From the NCBI GenBank assembly GCA_023410875.1, contig JAEYPH010000011.1, positions 1-27,958 of the forward strand: 27,958 bases of DNA, given 5' to 3'. Position 1 is the first letter of the stretch, and each line of letters begins with the position of its first letter. This document shows positions 15,601 through 22,630 of this stretch, in pieces. A program made the position numbers and the translations under genes. The notes under the pieces were generated by a model. It was not told the DNA's origin. It ran no database searches and worked only from the letters and a program-made list of their open reading frames with translations. The stretch is from Bacillota bacterium. Lineage in GTDB: Bacteria; Bacillota; Clostridia; Christensenellales; UMGS416.

Positions 15601-16448
15601 CCGCCGAGCAGGTGGCCAGCGGCACCCGCCAGGTGTCCGACGGCAGCCAGGCCCTCTCCCAGGGCGCCACCGAGCAGGCCAGCGCCATCGAGCAGCTTTC
15701 CGCCTCGGTCACCGAGATCGCCAGCCAGACCAAGCAGAACGCCATGGACGCAGGCCGTGCCAACGCGATCTCCACCGAAACTCGCGAGCACGCGCTAAGC
15801 GGTAACAGCCAGATGAGCGCCATGCTGTCCTCGATGAATGAGATCAACGCCTCCTCTGCGAGCATCTCGCGCATCATCAAGGTCATCGACGACATCGCCT
15901 TCCAGACCAACCTGCTGGCGCTGAACGCCGCCGTGGAGGCTGCCCGGGCCGGGCAGCACGGCAAGGGCTTCGCCGTGGTGGCCGAAGAGGTGCGCAACCT
16001 GGCCGCCCGCAGCGCCAACGCCGCCAAGGAGACCACAGCGATGATCGAGGGCTCCATGCAGAAGGCCGCCGAGGGCACGAAGATCGCCAACGAGACGGCG
16101 CAGGCGCTGGGCAAGATCGTGGAGGGCGTGGAGAAGGCCAATGAGCTGGTAGGCGCCATCGCCCGCGCCAGCAACGAGCAGGCCACGGCGGTAGCCCAGG
16201 TGAACCGCGGCATCGAGCAGGTGAGCCAGGTCGTGCAGACCAACAGCGCCACCGCGGAAGAGAGTGCCGCAACCAGCGAAGAGCTCTCCGGCCAGGCCGA
16301 GCTGCTCAAGGAGCTGGTGGGCCGCTTCCAGCTCAAGGGCCATGAGCAGGTCAAGCCCACTCGCGCGGCGCTGACCCAAAGCCGTGGCACTGCCAACCCC
16401 GCCCGGCCGAGGATCTCGCTCAATGATCGGGAGTTCGGGAAGTACTAA
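12687..16448 (+). CDS. Very large methyl-accepting chemotaxis protein with repeated HAMP-like units
   Basis: A 1253-aa chemoreceptor, about twice the usual length. It has membrane segment 1 at about residues 10-30, an extracellular Cache-type sensor (about 35-280, with CVSYVPVQNAEGRLIGVIATG) and membrane segment 2 at about 284-304. The first HAMP is interrupted by a basic Pro/Lys-rich insert (about 338-377). Several HAMP-like units follow; a D-V/A-R-x-D...G landmark recurs near residues 575, 710, 801 and 891, so the last three are 90-91 residues apart. The signalling domain is C-terminal, with the conserved hairpin starting VIDDIAFQTNLLALNAAVEA at about 1066. The end (NDREFGKY) lacks a CheR/CheB-tethering pentapeptide. 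The ligand is unknown. No other chemotaxis gene is nearby. Confidence 0.93.
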   Translation: MLKRSSIGVKIILFIGTIMLVAVAALMYIVTNGYNSYLSERDDQDLTSAMLQFDDSVTALKDQALRNAQLLAGNARLTEALQSRDRKRIGELLAQATQDSALDFVLVTDKMGQTLYRSRSDLPAEENLSSRDNIKKALDGMPIQDIEKDGELPLACVSYVPVQNAEGRLIGVIATGFFLGKPDLVDKRKQLSNMECTVFIGDERLMTTLRSDGSRAVGTKASADVAEMVLTWQRAYHGQVKLFGVDYLTSYKPLINAKGESLGMLFLGMPLTELQAKKADILWKSIPVVLIIAVIMIALMFLYLRLGLSQPLKALTAAALHIARGDIGQAELLLQARAARRPLRLPKLLKLSPKAGEPKKVKKVRPAKPAKQKPVRATHDETQLLRDAFAQMTAGAAAQAAAAGEIARGNADAELAARSQADMLGNSLVSVLHTMQAVKQQFALLIDATRQGNFQQRGDIGAFQGLYADMIATVNSLLDNVVLAMGRAEQAAARQAKRAAYEGGEVERVVANLQRLAEGSLSLQLEVADADADTADIAALFEGLNRSVAQCAGAVGLLMEDTAMLATAAAEGRFDARADAGRHQGGYAQVVQGVNDTLDHALTPIEEAISVFARVARNDFTHTVQGQYVGTPKALADSINGHVASMRALESLFEEIADGDLGRLAPLKEQGRAGENDKMTPAIIRMMETIEALIAESNRTSEAAVNGMLDVRGDAAAFRGKYRSILEGFNATLDAVVTPLRQSAQAMRLISQGDLSSTITAEYRGEFNEIKNDLNLCVAGIRGLIDQMNHMSAEHETGDIDVRLDEGQFQGAYQQMARGINDMVAGHIAVKKKAMACVAEFGRGNFDAELERFPGKKAFINENIEQVRANLKALIEDADTLAAAAVEGRLDVRADASRHQGDFRKIIAGVNATLDAIETPLNEAQAVLGAMAANDYTTEMSTGYNGEFLTLAESVNYVQDTLNEVLSELASAAEQVASGTRQVSDGSQALSQGATEQASAIEQLSASVTEIASQTKQNAMDAGRANAISTETREHALSGNSQMSAMLSSMNEINASSASISRIIKVIDDIAFQTNLLALNAAVEAARAGQHGKGFAVVAEEVRNLAARSANAAKETTAMIEGSMQKAAEGTKIANETAQALGKIVEGVEKANELVGAIARASNEQATAVAQVNRGIEQVSQVVQTNSATAEESAATSEELSGQAELLKELVGRFQLKGHEQVKPTRAALTQSRGTANPARPRISLNDREFGKY

Positions 16449-16462
16449 GCAAAGATAGGGAC

Positions 16463-16504
16463 TAAGCATAGAGGGCGCGCCGTGCAGCGCGCCCTCTATG
16501 CTTA
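16463..16504 (+). terminator. Hairpin terminator of the chemoreceptor gene
   Basis: A perfect 18-bp stem (16463-16480 with 16487-16504, loop CGTGCA) starts 15 bp after the stop codon. The T-tract is weak (TATAAAAAGC), but stem length and place support a terminator or mRNA 3' end. Confidence 0.65.
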
Positions 16505-16525
16505 TAAAAAGCAAACTCTCCCCGT

Positions 16526-16586
16526 GTAGGGCAAGGGCTCTGCCCTTGCCGCATTGGGTCCGGCAAGGGCAGAGCCCTTGCCCTAC
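16526..16586. repeat. Perfect 26-bp inverted repeat with internally palindromic arms
   Basis: Arms at 16526-16551 and 16561-16586 are exact reverse complements around a 9-nt centre. Each arm is itself a palindrome (GGCAAGGGC-TCT-GCCCTTGCC and its complement), so the DNA can form one long hairpin or two short ones. A related smaller hairpin GGCCGAG/CTCGGCC follows at 16596-16623. There is no gene inside. It looks like a dispersed intergenic element. Confidence 0.8.
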
Positions 16587-16670
16587 AATGAGGGCGGCCG
16601 AGGCAGCTGTATGCAACTCGGCCCTACGAACGAGCACAGAAAATGGATCTTTTCTATTTGAGCGGAATCC

Positions 16671-16699
16671 TTGACATTGAAAAAAACATTTTATAAAAT
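16671..16699 (+). promoter_or_regulatory. Promoter of the OhrR-radical SAM operon
   Basis: A perfect TTGACA (16671-16676) and TAAAAT (16694-16699) are spaced by 17 nt. A second -10-like TATAAT (16714-16719) lies downstream. The AT-rich stretch between promoter and ATG is the natural place for an OhrR operator, but I find no clear palindrome there. Confidence 0.75.
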
Positions 16700-16749
16700 T
16701 CGATTGGCGTAAATATAATAAAAGGCCACAAATAAGTTTGAGGAAAACC

Positions 16750-17211
16750 ATGAAAGAGACTTTTGATCCGCTGGCCCTGAAAAACCAGCTGTGCTTTCCG
16801 CTGTACGCCTGCGCCAAGGAGGTCGTGCGCCGCTACACACCGCTGCTGGACGCGTTGGGCCTGACCTACACCCAGTACATCGCGATGATGGTGCTGTGGG
16901 AAAGCCAGCAGGTCACCGTGAAGGAGCTGGGCGAGCGGCTGTATCTGGATTCCGGCACGCTGACCCCTCTGCTCAAGAAGATGGAGCGCCAAGGGCTGGT
17001 GTCCCGCGCGCGCTCCGCAGCCGATGAGCGCAGCGTCATCGTAACGCTGACCGAGCACGGCGCTGCCCTGCGGGCCCGGGCGCTGGAGGTGCCCGCCCAC
17101 ATGGCCTCCTGCATCAGCCTGAGCCCGGAGGAAGCCCGCACGCTTTACGCGCTGCTGCATAAGGTGTTGGGGCAAGTGACCCAGAAGGAGGAGCATGCAA
17201 CAGAACTTTGA
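16750..17211 (+). CDS. ohrR: OhrR-type MarR family peroxide-sensing repressor
   Basis: A 153-aa winged-helix regulator. Sequence KNQLCFPLYA places the reactive cysteine at C15, and Y29 and Y40 stand at the positions that in Bacillus OhrR hold the sensing cysteine. The DNA-binding part includes GERLYLDSGTLTPLLKKMERQGLV and the wing ADERSVIV. A further cysteine, C121, is 106 residues after C15, similar to the spacing in two-cysteine OhrR proteins of Xanthomonas, so the protein could form a disulfide; C21 is also possible. The ATG at 16750 follows GAGGA; the earlier TTG has no ribosome site. Unusually, no ohr peroxidase gene is adjacent; the gene overlaps a radical SAM gene by 17 bp. It probably represses its own operon. 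Confidence 0.88.
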   Translation: MKETFDPLALKNQLCFPLYACAKEVVRRYTPLLDALGLTYTQYIAMMVLWESQQVTVKELGERLYLDSGTLTPLLKKMERQGLVSRARSAADERSVIVTLTEHGAALRARALEVPAHMASCISLSPEEARTLYALLHKVLGQVTQKEEHATEL

Positions 17212-18298
17212 TCTGGAACAATACCTGACCACCGGTGTGCAGGATTTGCTGGCCGACGCAGCGCGCGCTGCGCTGGGCAACCCCCGGGAAACGGCATTTC
17301 TGGCCCGCTACGCGCTGTCCGCCCGGCGGGCGGCGGCCCGGCGCGCCCGTGCCGCCAAGAGCGGCAACCATGTGCCCAGCTTTCTGATTGCCAGCATCAC
17401 CGAGCGGTGCAATCTGGCCTGCGCCGGCTGCTACGCCCGGGCCAACGGCGCCTGCCACTCCCAGCCAGCCTCCGAGGGCATGACCGCCGGGCAGTGGGGC
17501 CGCATCTTCCGCGAGGCGCAGGACCTGGGGATAAGCCTGGTGCTGCTGGCCGGCGGCGAACCGCTGCTGCGCGCCGATGTGCTGGCTGAGGCGGCCAAGC
17601 GGCCCGGCCTGCTGTTCCCGATGTTCACCAACGGCACGCTGCTGACGCCGCAGGCGGTGGCGCTCTTTGACCGCTACCGCAACCTGGTGCCCATACTGAG
17701 CGTGGAGGGCAGCCAAGCCCGCACCGACGCCCGCCGGGGCGAAGGCGTGCACGAGCGGCTGCAGAGCGCCATGGCGGCTTTGTCCCAGCGCCAGGTGCTC
17801 TTCGGCGCGTCGGTCACCGTGACCCGCGACAATCTGCAGGAGATCACCTCCGACACCTTTGTGGATGCCATGGAGACGCAGGGCTGCAAAGTCATTTTAT
17901 ATGTGGAATATGTGCCGGCCGACGGGCAATCGCAGGCGCTGGCCCCCAATGAAGAGGACCGGGCACTGCTGGATGAGCGCCTGTTGGCGCTGCGGCAGGC
18001 CCGGCCCGACGTCATGTTTGTAAGCTTTCCCGGCGACGAACGGCAGACCAGTGGCTGCCTGGCGGCGGGGCGGGGGTTCTTCCACATCAACGCCCATGGC
18101 GGCGCGGAGCCCTGCCCGTTTTCGCCATTCTCCGACACGAACCTCAAGGACAAGCCGCTGCGGGAAGCGCTGCGCTCGCCGTTGTTCCGGCGGCTGCAGG
18201 AAGCGGACCTGCTGCAGATGGGGCATGACGGCGGCTGTGCGCTGTTCTCCCATGAGCAAGCGGTTCGCACCTTGATCGGTGAGCCGCCGGCCGGCTGA
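17195..18298 (+). CDS. Radical SAM enzyme of unknown substrate
   Basis: A 367-aa cytoplasmic iron-sulfur enzyme. The SAM cluster motif is C72-x3-C76-x2-C79 (CNLACAGCY). It is followed by the SAM-binding GGEPLL block (about 119-124), MFTNGTLL and the VSVEG-type strand (LSVEGSQ). The C-terminal region has extra cysteines (SGCLAAG about 288, EPCPFSPFSD about 308, GGCALFS about 350), consistent with a reduced SPASM or Twitch domain holding an auxiliary cluster. A perfect AGGAGG stands before the ATG, which lies inside the end of the OhrR gene. Coupling to a peroxide sensor suggests a role in oxidative damage or peptide modification, but no precursor peptide is visible. It runs head-on into the SleB-like gene with a 1-bp gap. 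Confidence 0.88.
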   Translation: MQQNFDLEQYLTTGVQDLLADAARAALGNPRETAFLARYALSARRAAARRARAAKSGNHVPSFLIASITERCNLACAGCYARANGACHSQPASEGMTAGQWGRIFREAQDLGISLVLLAGGEPLLRADVLAEAAKRPGLLFPMFTNGTLLTPQAVALFDRYRNLVPILSVEGSQARTDARRGEGVHERLQSAMAALSQRQVLFGASVTVTRDNLQEITSDTFVDAMETQGCKVILYVEYVPADGQSQALAPNEEDRALLDERLLALRQARPDVMFVSFPGDERQTSGCLAAGRGFFHINAHGGAEPCPFSPFSDTNLKDKPLREALRSPLFRRLQEADLLQMGHDGGCALFSHEQAVRTLIGEPPAG

Positions 18299-18299
18299 A

Positions 18300-19109
18300 C
18301 TACAACTGCTGATATTTGCTGACGCCGTATTTGCTGATCAGCTTGCGCAGCGTAGCCGGACCGACGATGCCGTCCGCGACCAGGCCGTGAGCTTTCTGGA
18401 AGGCCAGCACGGCCTTCTTGGTTTCCATGCCGAAATAGCCGTCCACCGTCAGCTTATAGCCCACGCCTCGCAGCATGGTCTGCACCTTGCGCACGCGAGC
18501 CGCGGGCTTACAGCCGTATTGAGGCCAACGGGTCACCCGTTGATACAGCCGCGCAGGCACGGCGCTGCTGTTGCTGCGCCCCGCATAGCTGTGGCGATAG
18601 AAGGCCGTGCGGCCCAGCCGGGTCGTATAGTCGTGGCTGCCCCAGTCGGAGCGGCTGCTGCTGGCCCGGAAAAAATAGGTGTTCTGCGGCACTGCCCAAG
18701 CCTCGTATTTCAACACGTCGCGGGCAGCCTTCAAGCATTCGGAATTGGGCTTCACGGCGGCGTTGTAGCAGAACTGGTTGGGACGCTTGACGACCTGGGC
18801 GATGGTGTCGCCGGGATATCCGCTGGCCAGCACGCGGTTCATCACGACGTTGCCCACGGCCAGCTTGCAGGCATAAGGTTCGCCGCGGGCCTCCAGATGG
18901 ATGACCACTGCCAGCATGCGCAGTTCGGATTCGGTGTAAGCATAATGGTTTGACGAGAAGCCATAATCGGTGTAGTACTTGTCGGCCTTTACCTCGAAGG
19001 GCTGGACCAGCGCGCCCCAATCGGCAGCCTGGGCATTGCCGGAAAGCGCCGACACGACCAGCATCACCGCTGCCAGCACGCTGCACGCGGCCTTGATCGC
19101 TCTAGGCAA
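18300..19109 (-). CDS. SleB-like cell wall hydrolase with peptidoglycan-binding domain
   Basis: An exported enzyme expected to cut peptidoglycan glycan strands. A signal peptide (SVLAAVMLVVSALSGNAQA) is followed by a Hydrolase_2/SleB-type domain (about residues 50-190) with the catalytic glutamate in H-L-E-A-R-G-E-P and the motif KLAVGNVVMNRV. A C-terminal PG-binding type 1 domain (about 200-268) contains VRKVQTMLRGVGY, VDGYFGMETKKAVLAFQ and ADGIVGPATL. Spore cortex enzyme SleB usually has the binding domain first; here the order is reversed. Start: TTG at 19109 with GGAGGTG five bases upstream gives 269 aa. ATGs at 19124 and 19133 are in frame, but the ribosome site lies inside them. Confidence 0.88.
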   Translation of the reverse strand: MPRAIKAACSVLAAVMLVVSALSGNAQAADWGALVQPFEVKADKYYTDYGFSSNHYAYTESELRMLAVVIHLEARGEPYACKLAVGNVVMNRVLASGYPGDTIAQVVKRPNQFCYNAAVKPNSECLKAARDVLKYEAWAVPQNTYFFRASSSRSDWGSHDYTTRLGRTAFYRHSYAGRSNSSAVPARLYQRVTRWPQYGCKPAARVRKVQTMLRGVGYKLTVDGYFGMETKKAVLAFQKAHGLVADGIVGPATLRKLISKYGVSKYQQL

Positions 19110-19239
19110 GATTGCACCTCCCATGTGTTTCAACGGCGGTCGCCGCTGGTATATATGGTAATGTTTCTCACAATCGCCTTTTTTTATACAGGCTATGCCG
19201 TCCGCTCTAGCGCATTGGCAGCGATTTTATCACTTTTTC

Positions 19240-19269
19240 TTGTCTGATAGGCCATTGACGGTATATAAT
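19240..19269 (+). promoter_or_regulatory. Promoter of the oxaloacetate decarboxylase genes
   Basis: TTGTCT (19240-19245) and TATAAT (19264-19269) are 18 nt apart, placing the start near 19276, about 50 nt before the oadA ATG. Confidence 0.6.
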
Positions 19270-19324
19270 ACACAATGGGGAAAAATGGTGCATGGCACCT
19301 GAAGATAACCAGAAAGGATGCAGC

Positions 19325-20704
19325 ATGAGAACTATTCACATGACCGAAACCGTGCTACGGGACGCCAACCAATCGTTGATCGCCACCCGTTTACCCATCA
19401 AGGACTTTGAAGGCATACTGGACCGAATCAACGCCGCGGGTTATTACTCCGTGGAGTGCTGGGGCGGGGCGACCTTCGATTCCTGCCTTCGCTATCTGGG
19501 TGAGGACCCATGGGAGCGCCTGCGCCGCATCAAGGCCAAGGTGACCAATTCCAAGCTGCAGATGCTGTTGCGCGGCCAGAATCTGTTGGGCTATAAGCAT
19601 TATCCCGACGATGTCGTGCGCGCCTTCGTGCGCCATTCGGTGGACAACGGCATGGACATTATCCGAATCTTCGATGCGCTCAACGATCTGCGCAACATCG
19701 AGGTCGCCGTGGATGAGACCATAAAGGCCGGCGGCCATGCCCAGGGCACCATCGTCTATACGATCAGCCCCATTCACAATCTGGAGAGCATGGTCAAGCT
19801 GGGCGTGGACCTGCAGAGCATGGGCGTGCATTCCATCTGCATCAAGGATATGGCCGGCATCATGGGTCCCGGCGAGGCCTTCGATCTGGTGTCGGCGCTC
19901 AAGAAGACTGTGACATTGCCCGTATTCGTACACACGCACTCCACGACCGGCCTGGGCCCCATGACCTATATGAAGGCTGCCGAGGCTGGGGCTGACGGCA
20001 TCGACACCGCCATTTCCTCCTTCTCCGGCGGCACGTCGCAGCCGGCCACAGAGTCGCTGCACTTCGCCCTCAAGCAGATGGGCATAGGCACCGGCTTGGA
20101 TGAGAAGGCCCTCAAGGACATCAATGATTACTTCAAGGTCCTCAAGGACAAGTTCATCGCTTCGGGCCAGCTGGACCCCTATGTGCTGGGCACCGAGACC
20201 GACGCGCTGGTGTATCAGATTCCCGGCGGCATGCTCAGCAATCTGATCTCCCAGCTCAAGGCGCAGAACTCTCTGGGACGCCTGGAGGAAGTGCTGCAGG
20301 AAACCCCGCGGGTGCGCGAGGACCTGGGCTATCCGCCGCTGGTGACGCCCATGAGCCAGATGGTGGGCGTGCAGGCCGCCGCCAATGTGTTGAGCGGCGA
20401 GCGCTACAAGAACATCTCCAAGGAGATCAAGAGCTATGTGCGCGGCGAATACGGCCAGGCCCCAGCGCCGGTGAAGCCGGAACTCGTGCACAAGGTGCTG
20501 GGCGACGAGCAGCCCATCACCGAACGCTTCGCCAACACGTTGGCCCCGGAGATGGACCGCGCCCGCGAATCCCTCAAGGGCGTGGCGCAAAACGATGAAG
20601 ATGTGTTAAGCTACATCCTCTTCCCGCAGATCGCAGAGAAGTTCTTTGAGGCCCGGGAGGAAGCCAAAACAAACCGCGCCCGATACACGATCAGGAAGGT
20701 GTGA
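19325..20704 (+). CDS. oadA: Oxaloacetate decarboxylase alpha subunit, carboxyltransferase part only
   Basis: Transfers CO2 from oxaloacetate to biotin in the decarboxylase complex. The 459-aa protein contains the TIM-barrel carboxyltransferase (about 3-265) with metal ligand D13 (RDANQS), lysine K174 (ICIKDMAG) and H203/H205 (VHTHST), then the conserved PYC_OADA domain (about 290-459). Classical OadA is about 590 aa and ends in a biotin domain; here that domain is a separate gene two positions downstream. There is no biotin carboxylase, so it is not a complete pyruvate carboxylase. The ATG at 19325 is chosen because AAAGGA precedes it and MRTIHMTETVLRDANQS is the usual beginning. The stop overlaps the next reading frame closely. 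Confidence 0.93.
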   Translation: MRTIHMTETVLRDANQSLIATRLPIKDFEGILDRINAAGYYSVECWGGATFDSCLRYLGEDPWERLRRIKAKVTNSKLQMLLRGQNLLGYKHYPDDVVRAFVRHSVDNGMDIIRIFDALNDLRNIEVAVDETIKAGGHAQGTIVYTISPIHNLESMVKLGVDLQSMGVHSICIKDMAGIMGPGEAFDLVSALKKTVTLPVFVHTHSTTGLGPMTYMKAAEAGADGIDTAISSFSGGTSQPATESLHFALKQMGIGTGLDEKALKDINDYFKVLKDKFIASGQLDPYVLGTETDALVYQIPGGMLSNLISQLKAQNSLGRLEEVLQETPRVREDLGYPPLVTPMSQMVGVQAAANVLSGERYKNISKEIKSYVRGEYGQAPAPVKPELVHKVLGDEQPITERFANTLAPEMDRARESLKGVAQNDEDVLSYILFPQIAEKFFEAREEAKTNRARYTIRKV

Positions 20705-20709
20705 GCCAG

Positions 20710-21045
20710 ATGACGACTGCATTTGTTTTGGCAGCGCTGGCCCCCAGAAGCCTGTTGATCGGCCTTTTGGGTGTCGTGCTTGTGTTCGTCGTGCTGGCGG
20801 CGCTCAGCATCGCCCTGCGCATGGCGCGCCACAAGGCCACCGACAAGCCTGCCGCGGCGCCCCCCACAGCGCCTCAGGCTCCGGCGCCCCTTGCGGTCGT
20901 GGCGACGGCCCCTGATGTCAAGCTCATCGGTGTAGAAGAAAAAGAAGCGGCCATGATCATGGCTATTGTGTGCGACGAGTTGCAGACGCCGCCGGAGGAA
21001 CTGTATTTCCGGACCATCCGGCACATGGACGCAGCCGCACAATGA
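20710..21045 (+). CDS. oadG: Oxaloacetate decarboxylase gamma-like subunit
   Basis: A small 111-aa membrane protein with one N-terminal membrane helix (LLIGLLGVVLVFVVLAALSIAL), a Pro/Ala-rich stretch and a short acidic C-terminal domain (VEEKEAAMIMAIVCDEL, FRTIRHMD). This is the layout of OadG, which holds the alpha and beta subunits together. The ATG at 20710 has AGGAAGGT nine bases upstream; the GTG at 20701, which overlaps the oadA stop, lies within that ribosome site. It sits between oadA and the biotin carrier gene, as expected. Confidence 0.82.
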   Translation: MTTAFVLAALAPRSLLIGLLGVVLVFVVLAALSIALRMARHKATDKPAAAPPTAPQAPAPLAVVATAPDVKLIGVEEKEAAMIMAIVCDELQTPPEELYFRTIRHMDAAAQ

Positions 21046-21061
21046 GAAGGGAGAACCAGAG

Positions 21062-21466
21062 ATGAAATACGTCGTAACCCTGAACGATAAGAGCTACGAA
21101 GTGGAAGTGGAGCGCGGCGAAGCCCGCGTGCTGAGCGTTGCCGCAGCCGCGCCCGCCCCCGTTGCCCCGGCCGCTGCGCCGGTTGCCGCCCCTGCCCCCG
21201 CCGCAGCCCCGTCGCCCGCGGCGCCGGCCGCGGCCCCGGCGGTGTCCGCCGATGGCGAAGCCGTGACCGCGCCGATGCCCGGCACCGTCGTCAACGTCAC
21301 CAAGAACGCCGGCGACGCCGTGAAACGCGGCGATGTCGTGCTGATCCTGGAGGCGATGAAGATGGAAAACGAGATCGTCTCCCCCCGCGACGGCGTTGTG
21401 GCGCAGGTTGTCGTTTCCCGCGGCTCCAACGTGTCCACCGGTGCGCCGCTCTTCGTTGTAAAATAA
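21062..21466 (+). CDS. Biotin carrier protein of oxaloacetate decarboxylase
   Basis: A 134-aa protein with a short N-terminal strand region (MKYVVTLNDKSYEVEVE), a flexible Ala/Pro linker (about residues 27-62) and a biotinyl domain (about 65-134). K100 in EAMKMEN is the lysine to be biotinylated, and the domain starts with APMPGTVV. It should shuttle carboxybiotin from the alpha subunit to the membrane beta subunit, which decarboxylates it and pumps sodium. GGGAG precedes the ATG. The beta subunit gene that often completes such a cluster is not present in the window. Confidence 0.93.
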   Translation: MKYVVTLNDKSYEVEVERGEARVLSVAAAAPAPVAPAAAPVAAPAPAAAPSPAAPAAAPAVSADGEAVTAPMPGTVVNVTKNAGDAVKRGDVVLILEAMKMENEIVSPRDGVVAQVVVSRGSNVSTGAPLFVVK

Positions 21467-21509
21467 CATAGATCGCCTCATAAGGAGAGAGATATCCCAC
21501 AAGTCGTAC

Positions 21510-21546
21510 AAGAGACGGTGTAGCTTACAGCTGCTCCGTCTCTTTG
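21510..21546 (+). terminator. Terminator after the decarboxylase genes
   Basis: A 9-bp stem AAGAGACGG/CCGTCTCTT encloses a 17-nt loop with an inner TAGC/GCTG-type pairing and is followed by a short T-run (TTTG). Between the biotin carrier stop and this hairpin is an unused ribosome-site-like TAAGGAGAGAG (about 21480-21491). Confidence 0.65.
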
Positions 21547-21666
21547 CATACTAGGCAAGTTATTGTTTCTAATATACAATAAACGTTGAAATAACAAATG
21601 ATGATGTGTCACTGATTAAGTAAGTTAAAACAAGTTAGTGATGATTATCTGATTTTAGGAGCTTAT

Positions 21667-22554
21667 ATGAATAATCCTTTTCAACAGTATTTTACCTCAG
21701 TAATCGAAGCCTATAGACTGGGAAATACCGAAACGGCATATAATCGTCCCGTACTCGTTTTTTTGGAAACATTTAGGTGTGTCGGCGTTGATACTTCTGG
21801 TGAGCGCAAGGGCAAAGAGGGCGAAAATATCGATATTAAGCTATGGCATACACGTGAAGATATCACTAATACTGAGCCTTTTGCTGGTGTAGAAGTTAAA
21901 AAGGTCGGTGGAATTGACGAAAGAGCCAGAAAACAAATACTAACCGAAACAGAGCGTTACGGTAATATGATTTTAACTGATAGCATTACTTGGCGTTTTT
22001 TTAGGCTGGATAATGGAACGCCTAAAGAATACGCAGGCGTAAAGCTTGCCCATTTGTGCAATGGAGATTTTGTGGTAGACCAAGAAAAAATTCCGTTGCT
22101 GGAAAATCTGATTGCTGATTTCGTCCTAAAAGAACCTGCTTTTATTAAGAGTTCTGATAAGTTGGCAGAATATATGGCTGTACATGCCAAGACAATAAAA
22201 TCAATCATAGCTGGCATACTTAAGGAAAATGCGCACAGAGAACCTATAGTAAACGACCGCCAAAGAAATCTTCCTTTGTTTGATGAACTTTATTCTCTTT
22301 TTCTGAAGATTAAGTCTGATTTACAACCCGCACTTAACACATCATCCTTCGCGGATATGTACGCACAGACAATCGTTTATGGACTATTTATAGCGCGTTA
22401 CAATGATGACGACCTCAGTAACTTTAATCGAGTAGAGGCTTTAGGTAACCTACTAGCAGAGACTCCTCTCCTAAAGGAGTTTTTTGCACACATCGGAGTA
22501 AATAACTTCCATCCATCATTAGTATCGCATAACAGATATAGAGAACTTACTTAA
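21667..22554 (+). CDS. Type II/ISP-like restriction-modification enzyme, N-terminal nuclease part (frameshifted)
   Basis: The first 295 aa of a single-chain restriction-modification enzyme. A PD-(D/E)xK nuclease site is visible: D56 (GENIDIK) with E76-x-K78 (GVEVKK). A helical linker follows (about 150-280), typical for the part joining nuclease and methyltransferase. The frame ends early with HNRYRELT. Family proteins continue into a segment equivalent to DIENLL...HFYEDFL, which is found here in another frame. The ribosome site is GGAG seven bases before the ATG. Codon use is strongly AT-rich, unlike its neighbours, which points to horizontal acquisition. The nuclease could still be made as a separate fragment, but normal function is doubtful. 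Confidence 0.75.
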   Translation: MNNPFQQYFTSVIEAYRLGNTETAYNRPVLVFLETFRCVGVDTSGERKGKEGENIDIKLWHTREDITNTEPFAGVEVKKVGGIDERARKQILTETERYGNMILTDSITWRFFRLDNGTPKEYAGVKLAHLCNGDFVVDQEKIPLLENLIADFVLKEPAFIKSSDKLAEYMAVHAKTIKSIIAGILKENAHREPIVNDRQRNLPLFDELYSLFLKIKSDLQPALNTSSFADMYAQTIVYGLFIARYNDDDLSNFNRVEALGNLLAETPLLKEFFAHIGVNNFHPSLVSHNRYRELT

Positions 22555-22630
22555 CAATAGGAATGAAAAGGATGGAAAGGATGCTATTATTCATTTTTAT
22601 GAAGATTTCCTCAGTTACTATGATCCTGAT

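Noticed and set aside
12690..16817. Several long frames opposite or shifted against the chemoreceptor gene
   Set aside because: They mirror the repetitive GC-rich coding strand, lack ribosome sites and have no recognisable domains.
16750..18298. Adjacent ohr peroxidase gene for the OhrR regulator
   Set aside because: No Ohr/OsmC-like protein with its two conserved cysteines is encoded nearby; the partner is a radical SAM enzyme.
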